A stretch of DNA of 64,000 nucleotides from Chitinophagaceae bacterium. Its GTDB lineage: Bacteria > Bacteroidota > Bacteroidia > Chitinophagales > Chitinophagaceae. The translations under genes were made by a program, and so were the position numbers. Shown here piece after piece: positions 60,327-64,000 of the stretch (position 1 is the stretch's first letter; every line of letters begins with the position of its first letter). The stretch is from positions 21,877-85,876 of the forward strand of contig JADKJV010000014.1 in the NCBI GenBank assembly GCA_016720825.1, read 5' to 3'. A model generated the notes under the pieces. The model was not told the origin of the DNA. It ran no database searches and was given only the letters and a program-made list of their open reading frames with translations.

Positions 60327-61316
60327 ATGAATTTGCAAACCAACTATATGGGACTGAAGCTGAAATCACCAATTATGGTTTCAGCCTGCACCCTGAGTGA
60401 GCAGACCGACAATATCGTAAAGATGGAAGATAACGGGGCCGGTGCCGTAGTGTTGTTTTCCTTATTTGAAGAACAGATCAAAAAAGCAGAAGCCGGTTTC
60501 AAAGGCGTGATTGCAGGCACTTCCAATTCATTTGCTGAAGCGCTGGATTATTTCCCGGATCTGGATGATTACAATGTAGGTACCGATGAATACCTCGAGC
60601 AAATCCGTAAGGCCAAGGCCCGTGTGGACATGCCCGTTATCGGAAGCCTGAATGGAATTACCAATGAAGGCTGGATTGAATATGCCAAACTGATGGAGCA
60701 GGCCGGTGCAGATGGTATTGAGGTGAATATTTTCTTTATTCCTGCAGACATCGCGATGTCATCTGCAGAAGTAGAACACCGTTACCTGAACATCATCCAA
60801 AGTATCAAGTCGGCTGTAAAAGTCCCGGTGGCTGTAAAACTGAATCCTTATTTCAGTGCTATCGGCAATATGTCGCTCCGGATGCAGGAAGCCGGTGCTG
60901 ATTCACTCGTATTATTCAACCGTTTTTACCAGCCCGATTTTGATATCAATGAACTGGTGGTGAAAACAGACCTGAATTACAGTGAATCCAGCGAAATCAG
61001 GCTCCCCTTACTGTGGATTGCGTTACTGTATGGCAAAGTGAAACTGTCGCTGGCTGCCACTACCGGTGTTCAAAGCGCCATTGAGGTCATCAAATATTTA
61101 CTGGCTGGTGCAGATACAGTGATGACTGCATCTTCACTGTATAAAAACGGTATTCCTTACCTGAAATCCATGAACAAGGAATTACAGGACTGGATGTACC
61201 GCATGGGATTTGATAACCTGCAGGCTTTCCGCGGAAGCATGAGCCAGCAGCATATTTCCGACCCGACAGCGTATGAGCGGGCGAATTATATCAAAATCCT
61301 GGAGGGCGTGAAATAA
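60327..61316 (+). CDS. Dihydroorotate dehydrogenase-like (PreA-type) protein
   Basis: 329 aa FMN-binding TIM barrel. Sequence marks: TNYMGLKLKSPIMVSACTLS, DNGAGAVVLFSLFEEQIKKA, MPVIGSLNGITNEGWIEYAK, QAGADGIEVNIFFIPADIAM, VPVAVKLNPYFSAIGNMSLR, SLAATTGVQSAIEVIKYLLA, GADTVMTASSLYKNG. The class-1 DHOD catalytic Ser/Cys loop is not evident, and the pyrimidine neighbours are missing, so dihydroorotate is unlikely to be the substrate. It ends the redox operon; a terminator lies 40 bp downstream. A PreA-like partner of the GltD-like subunit is likely (PreT/PreA pairs reduce pyrimidines in E. coli), but here they enclose a PFOR. Confidence 0.88.
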   Translation: MNLQTNYMGLKLKSPIMVSACTLSEQTDNIVKMEDNGAGAVVLFSLFEEQIKKAEAGFKGVIAGTSNSFAEALDYFPDLDDYNVGTDEYLEQIRKAKARVDMPVIGSLNGITNEGWIEYAKLMEQAGADGIEVNIFFIPADIAMSSAEVEHRYLNIIQSIKSAVKVPVAVKLNPYFSAIGNMSLRMQEAGADSLVLFNRFYQPDFDINELVVKTDLNYSESSEIRLPLLWIALLYGKVKLSLAATTGVQSAIEVIKYLLAGADTVMTASSLYKNGIPYLKSMNKELQDWMYRMGFDNLQAFRGSMSQQHISDPTAYERANYIKILEGVK

Positions 61317-61356
61317 GCGGCCCGTAACTATGTCACTTTTGGGTATAATGACAAAT

Positions 61357-61391
61357 AAAAGGAAGCCATCCGTGAGGATGGTTTTCTTTTA
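61357..61391 (+). terminator. Terminator of the PFOR operon
   Basis: Stem GAAGCCATCC-gtga-GGATGGTTTTC, followed by TTTT, 40 bp after the stop codon of the DHOD-like gene. Confidence 0.8.
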
Positions 61392-61607
61392 CAAAGTCTA
61401 AAGGCTTTTTCGTCTTTTGACTGAAGTCTGTGATGGATTGAAAAATCAAAGAATTCCAAAACTCCAATAAACAGCAAGAAATGGCCCTCCTTTCGGCGAA
61501 CCTAAAGTTTGCAGTCCTTTGTGATGTACTCTAGAAGAAAACCCTTTGTGTCCTCCTTGCCGCCGAAAGCCGTAGTGTGTTTAATCTTTGTGCACTTTGG
61601 TAAAATT
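61392..61607. repeat. Intergenic space with decayed CACAAAG-family arm
   Basis: Between the terminator and the next minus gene, CTTTGTGATG, CCCTTTGTGTCCTCCTTG and CTTTGTGCACTTTGGTAAAATTC resemble one arm of the CACAAAG family; the opposite arm is not recognisable. No gene is seen. Confidence 0.6.
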
Positions 61608-62036
61608 CTATTCACTCCTCCACTCAGCATAGGAATCCTTCGTTTCGTATAACCTCAAAGCATGCAGTTTAATGCTTGCCGGTAAAATAATCAGCAGGTT
61701 ATGCCTGATCCATAGCAATAAATTTTCAGCAGAAGGCTCTGCATCCATGATAAAAAGATTTTCTTCCGTTTGCTGTGGTTTCTCTTTTTCCATGTATTCG
61801 GCGGAGAGCACCAGGTGGTGGTCGAGGCGGGAGATCACCGTTTCCTGCACCAGTTTTTTCAATTCTTTGAAATCATAGAGTATGCCCGGCGCGGGGATGT
61901 ATTCATGGCTGGTATGTACCGGGCAGATGCTTACATGCAGTTCATAGGAATGGCCGTGGATAAAACGGCAGGGTCCCTGGTAGCCATTCAGTGCATGGGC
62001 CATTTCAAAGCGGAAAATCTTGGTAACGCTGAGCAT
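61608..62036 (-). CDS. 6-pyruvoyl-tetrahydropterin synthase/QueD family protein
   Basis: 142 aa of the T-fold. Zinc-binding His residues: FEMAHALNGYQGPCRFIHGHSYELHV (first His in MAHAL, then IHGHSY), and catalytic-type HHLVLS further on. It acts on dihydroneopterin triphosphate, in queuosine or biopterin-like pathways; no other que genes are near. Members of this Bacteroidota group differ from QueD by the RFIHGHSY loop, so the product is not certain. Start at 62036 (MLSVTKIFRFEMAHA); an upstream open frame of 64 codons is not homologous. It diverges from the U32 peptidase. Confidence 0.88.
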   Translation of the reverse strand: MLSVTKIFRFEMAHALNGYQGPCRFIHGHSYELHVSICPVHTSHEYIPAPGILYDFKELKKLVQETVISRLDHHLVLSAEYMEKEKPQQTEENLFIMDAEPSAENLLLWIRHNLLIILPASIKLHALRLYETKDSYAEWRSE

Positions 62037-62174
62037 AGATAAACTGGTTAAAACAGTGATCTGAAAGAAGGCAAAATAGGCAGTCATTTCGTTTTTCAGG
62101 CTGATTTTGATACGGGAGGCCATGATTTTCAGGAGGCTCAGTTTCAGGTCATTTTTTCTGGGGCAGGAGGTCTT

Positions 62175-62182
62175 TATATTTG
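62175..62182 (+). promoter_or_regulatory. -7 element abutting the U32 peptidase start codon
   Basis: TATATTTG, a perfect TAnnTTTG match, ends three bases before the ATG (62186). Confidence 0.55.
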
Positions 62183-62185
62183 CGG

Positions 62186-63435
62186 ATGAAGCAAAAACAG
62201 GTGGAATTACTGGCTCCGGCCGGATCATTTGAGAGCCTGCAGGCCGCCATCCGGGCGGGCGCCAATGCCATTTATTTTGGCGTGGAGCAGCTCAATATGC
62301 GCGCCGGATCAGCCAAGCCATTTACAACAGCAGATATTAAAGAAGTTGGCAAGATCTGCCATGCAGCCGGTGCAAAAGCGTATATCACGCTTAATACCAT
62401 CATGTACGATCATGATGCGCAGCTGGTGCAGAGTATCCTGAAAGAAGTCAAAAAGCATAAAATTGATGCTGTGATTGCTGCGGATTTTGCCGTGATCAGC
62501 GTTTGCCGCGAAATGGGCATTCCTGTCCATATTTCCACCCAGGCCAATGTGAGCAATATTGAAGCCGTGAAATTCTTTTCCGCTTTTGCGGATGTGATAG
62601 TCCCTGCCCGTGAATTGACACTGAAGCAGGTGGAGCAAATGACCCGTGAAATCAGCCGTAAAAAAATCACCGGCCCTTCCGGTGAACTGGTGAAGATTGA
62701 AATTTTTGTACATGGTGCTTTATGCATGGCTGTTTCCGGAAAATGTTACCTCAGCCTGCACAGTAATAATGCATCTGCCAACCGCGGTGCCTGTGTGCAG
62801 AATTGCCGCCGGCCTTATACCGTTACAGATCCCGAAACCGGTGATGCCTGGGAAGTGGACGGGGAATATATTATGTCGCCCAAGGACCTTTGCACTATTG
62901 GTATACTCGACCAGGTGTGATAGAGGCTGGTGTTTCGGTATTAAAATTTGAAGGAAGTTCCAAAGGCCCGGGGATTATGTCGATATGGTGACATCCTGTT
63001 ACAGGAAGCTATTGAATCGATTGAAGATGGCAGCTATTCTGCCGCAAAGTGGAAGTGTGGGAGAAGAGGATGATGACCGTGTATAACCGGGGTTTCTGGG
63101 AAGGATATTATCTCGGCCGGCAAATGGGTGAATGGACCAAACAGCCGGGTTCCATTGCTACTGAAAAGAAAATTTACCTGGGCAAGGGTGCCAAATATTA
63201 TCCGAAAATCAAAGTGGGTGAATTTGTAGTTGAATCAGGCCAGCTGAAGCAGGGTGATACGGTGATGATCACCAGCCCGAATTTTGGCATGATCAGGGAA
63301 ACACTTGACACGTTGATGGTGAATGGAGAACCCGCACAGGTAGCGGAAAAAGGTGACCGGGTTACTTTACCGGTTGCAGAGAAAGTATCAGTAACGGCTA
63401 AATTATATAAAGTTTTATCTGAAGGGAATGCCTAA
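62186..63435 (+). CDS. Peptidase U32/TrhP-YegQ family protein, frame broken between 62918 and 63050
   Basis: Proteins of this family are collagenase-like U32 proteins; TrhP (YegQ) members take part in tRNA 5-hydroxyuridine formation. N-terminal half: VELLAPAGSFESLQAAIRAG, ANAIYFGVEQLNMRAGS, IEIFVHGALCMAVSGKCYLS, NRGACVQNCRRPYTV. The second half resumes with EVWEKRMMTVYNRGFWEGYY and KYYPKIKVGEFVVESGQLKQ. Between them DQVLIEAGVSVLKFEGSSKG, DYVDMVTSCYREAIESIED and SAAKVEVWEK can be read by switching frames three times. Losses of a T (about 62919), of a C or excess of GG (about 62975) and of an A (about 63048) explain it. Corrected length is about 415 aa. The ferredoxin gene overlaps its end. Confidence 0.92.
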
Positions 63436-63649
63436 GCTGATCCACTACCGCGATAAATGTATTGGCTGCAATATCTGCCATGAAAGATCACCTGAATACT
63501 GGCGCTTGTCACGCAAAGACGGCAAAGCCACATTGGTAGGCGGAGAGAAGAAAAAATCAACCTACGTACTGGCAATACCTGCCAGCGAAGTGGAACACCA
63601 GCGCGACATAGCCCGTGATTGTCCTGCACGTGTAATAAAAATATCATGA
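63428..63649 (+). CDS. Single-cluster ferredoxin
   Basis: 73 aa. Binds one [4Fe-4S] cluster through CIGCNIC (Cys-11, Cys-14, Cys-17) and Cys-65 (RDCPARVI). Fits the small Bacteroidota ferredoxins (YHS-free). It overlaps the U32 gene by 8 bp and the PNP-oxidase gene by 4 bp, so the three are translated together. TrhP-type U32 proteins contain or work with Fe-S centres, so it may supply electrons to the neighbouring enzyme. Confidence 0.9.
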   Translation: MPKLIHYRDKCIGCNICHERSPEYWRLSRKDGKATLVGGEKKKSTYVLAIPASEVEHQRDIARDCPARVIKIS

Positions 63650-64000
63650 ACGAAAAAATTATCCATTTCATCAGCAAGCAAACCTGCGGCAATCTCTGTA
63701 CCATGGATGCAGAGGAAAGCCCTGGTGTTTTACTTTCTTTTATGCTTTCTATCCCGAAGACGGACTCCTGTACTTCAAAACCCATGATGATGCCCGTCAC
63801 ACCATTAACATGAAAGCAAATCCCATAGTAGCTGGCACAATCTTACCTGATAAGTTTAATCACCTCCAGATAAAAGGTATTCAGTTTGAAGGTGAAGTAC
63901 TGCCACTGGATCACGAACTCTCTGCCCACGCATCCTCCCGGTACCATCATAAACACCCGATTGCTTTGGCTATGTCAGGTGATGTATGGACCGTGAAGCT
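63646..64000 (+). CDS. Pyridoxamine 5'-phosphate oxidase-like protein, 3' end outside the window, one frame break
   Basis: A split-barrel flavin-binding fold. It begins MNEKIIHFISKQTCGNLCTM, DAEE. After a loss of one A at about 63715 (AAAA to AAA) the sequence continues in the next frame: KPWCFTFFYAFYPEDGLLYF, KTHDDARHTINMKANPIVAG, TILPDKFNHLQIKGIQFEGE, ASSRYHHKHPIALAMSGDVW. This is the typical order of the PNPOx-like family. Its end lies beyond the window. The start overlaps the ferredoxin stop (ATGA). Confidence 0.85.

Noticed and set aside
60327..61316. Genuine pyrD (dihydroorotate dehydrogenase)
   Set aside because: Operon context is PFOR-related and the class 1 catalytic loop is not evident; called DHOD-like only.

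Overview
The window looks like chromosomal DNA of a gliding-type Bacteroidota, most likely a member of the Chitinophagaceae. The evidence is a gldK-gldL-gldM-gldN run (type IX secretion/gliding core), a gldB homologue, two-partner Bacteroidota families (DUF4783 beside nadC, Bat/MoxR genes, DUF5686, TolB-propeller/barrel proteins), SusC/HmuR-style TonB receptor architecture, promoters of the TAnnTTTG type and almost no Shine-Dalgarno sequences. No phage, transposase, CRISPR, tRNA or rRNA was found.

Layout: 1-4.6 kb gldKLMN (+). 5.0-9.6 kb uvrC, a lipoprotein, and an ECF sigma factor with a protein that joins an anti-sigma-like N-terminus to an outer-membrane barrel (-). 9.7-14.6 kb a haem-type TonB receptor, an unknown protein, a haem-binding cytochrome-like protein and gpmI (-). 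14.8-16.8 kb DUF4783, nadC and a SUI1-type factor (+). 17-20 kb icd (-), apaG (+) and gldB (-). 20.4-22 kb nadE. 22.6-27.4 kb moxR, DUF58, batD-like, batA and rsgA (+). 27.4-29.9 kb small genes, a gamma carbonic anhydrase and a class III aminotransferase. 30-33.7 kb glpK-glpD-glpF glycerol operon (-). 33.9-36.3 kb a DUF5686 outer-membrane protein. 36.5-41.6 kb a creD-type membrane-protein cluster with its winged-helix regulator. 42-45.3 kb a giant propeller/barrel protein. 45.5-54.9 kb mixed housekeeping genes (MBL hydrolase, flippase, cytochrome c peroxidase, arfB, dtd, MazG-like, YHS protein, glyS). 55.1-61.3 kb a three-gene ferredoxin/NAD(P)H/pyruvate redox operon (gltD-like, PFOR, dihydroorotate-dehydrogenase-like). 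61.6-64 kb a 6-pyruvoyl-tetrahydropterin synthase, a U32 peptidase, a ferredoxin and a PNP-oxidase-like gene that runs off the end.

Two themes cut across the window. First, intergenic spaces are filled with several palindromic repeat families: a CACAAAG/CTTTGTG family of about 90 bp, mostly between convergent genes; a nested TTGGAGG palindrome of about 150-210 bp; CCCGGGTT-AA-AACCCGGG palindromes; and 7-bp tandem repeats. One palindrome has been taken up in frame inside the MazG-like gene. Second, many conserved genes (gldM, uvrC, gpmI twice, glpK start, a CreD-cluster gene, a lipoprotein, U32 peptidase, PNPOx) carry one- or two-base indels, several by loss of one A from a short A run, and apaG has an in-frame amber codon. 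Together with a meaningless G/C/T homopolymer block at 38.28-38.93 kb, this argues for an assembly with uncorrected sequencing errors rather than for real gene decay, so the broken genes are annotated as single genes here.

The most interesting biological candidates are the ECF sigma/dual-membrane-spanning anti-sigma pair (7.5-9.6 kb), the redox operon at 55-61 kb, the signal-peptide-plus-sorting-domain mini-protein at 52.0-52.4 kb, TAnnTTTG promoter elements placed only 3-6 bases before start codons, and the repeat families.
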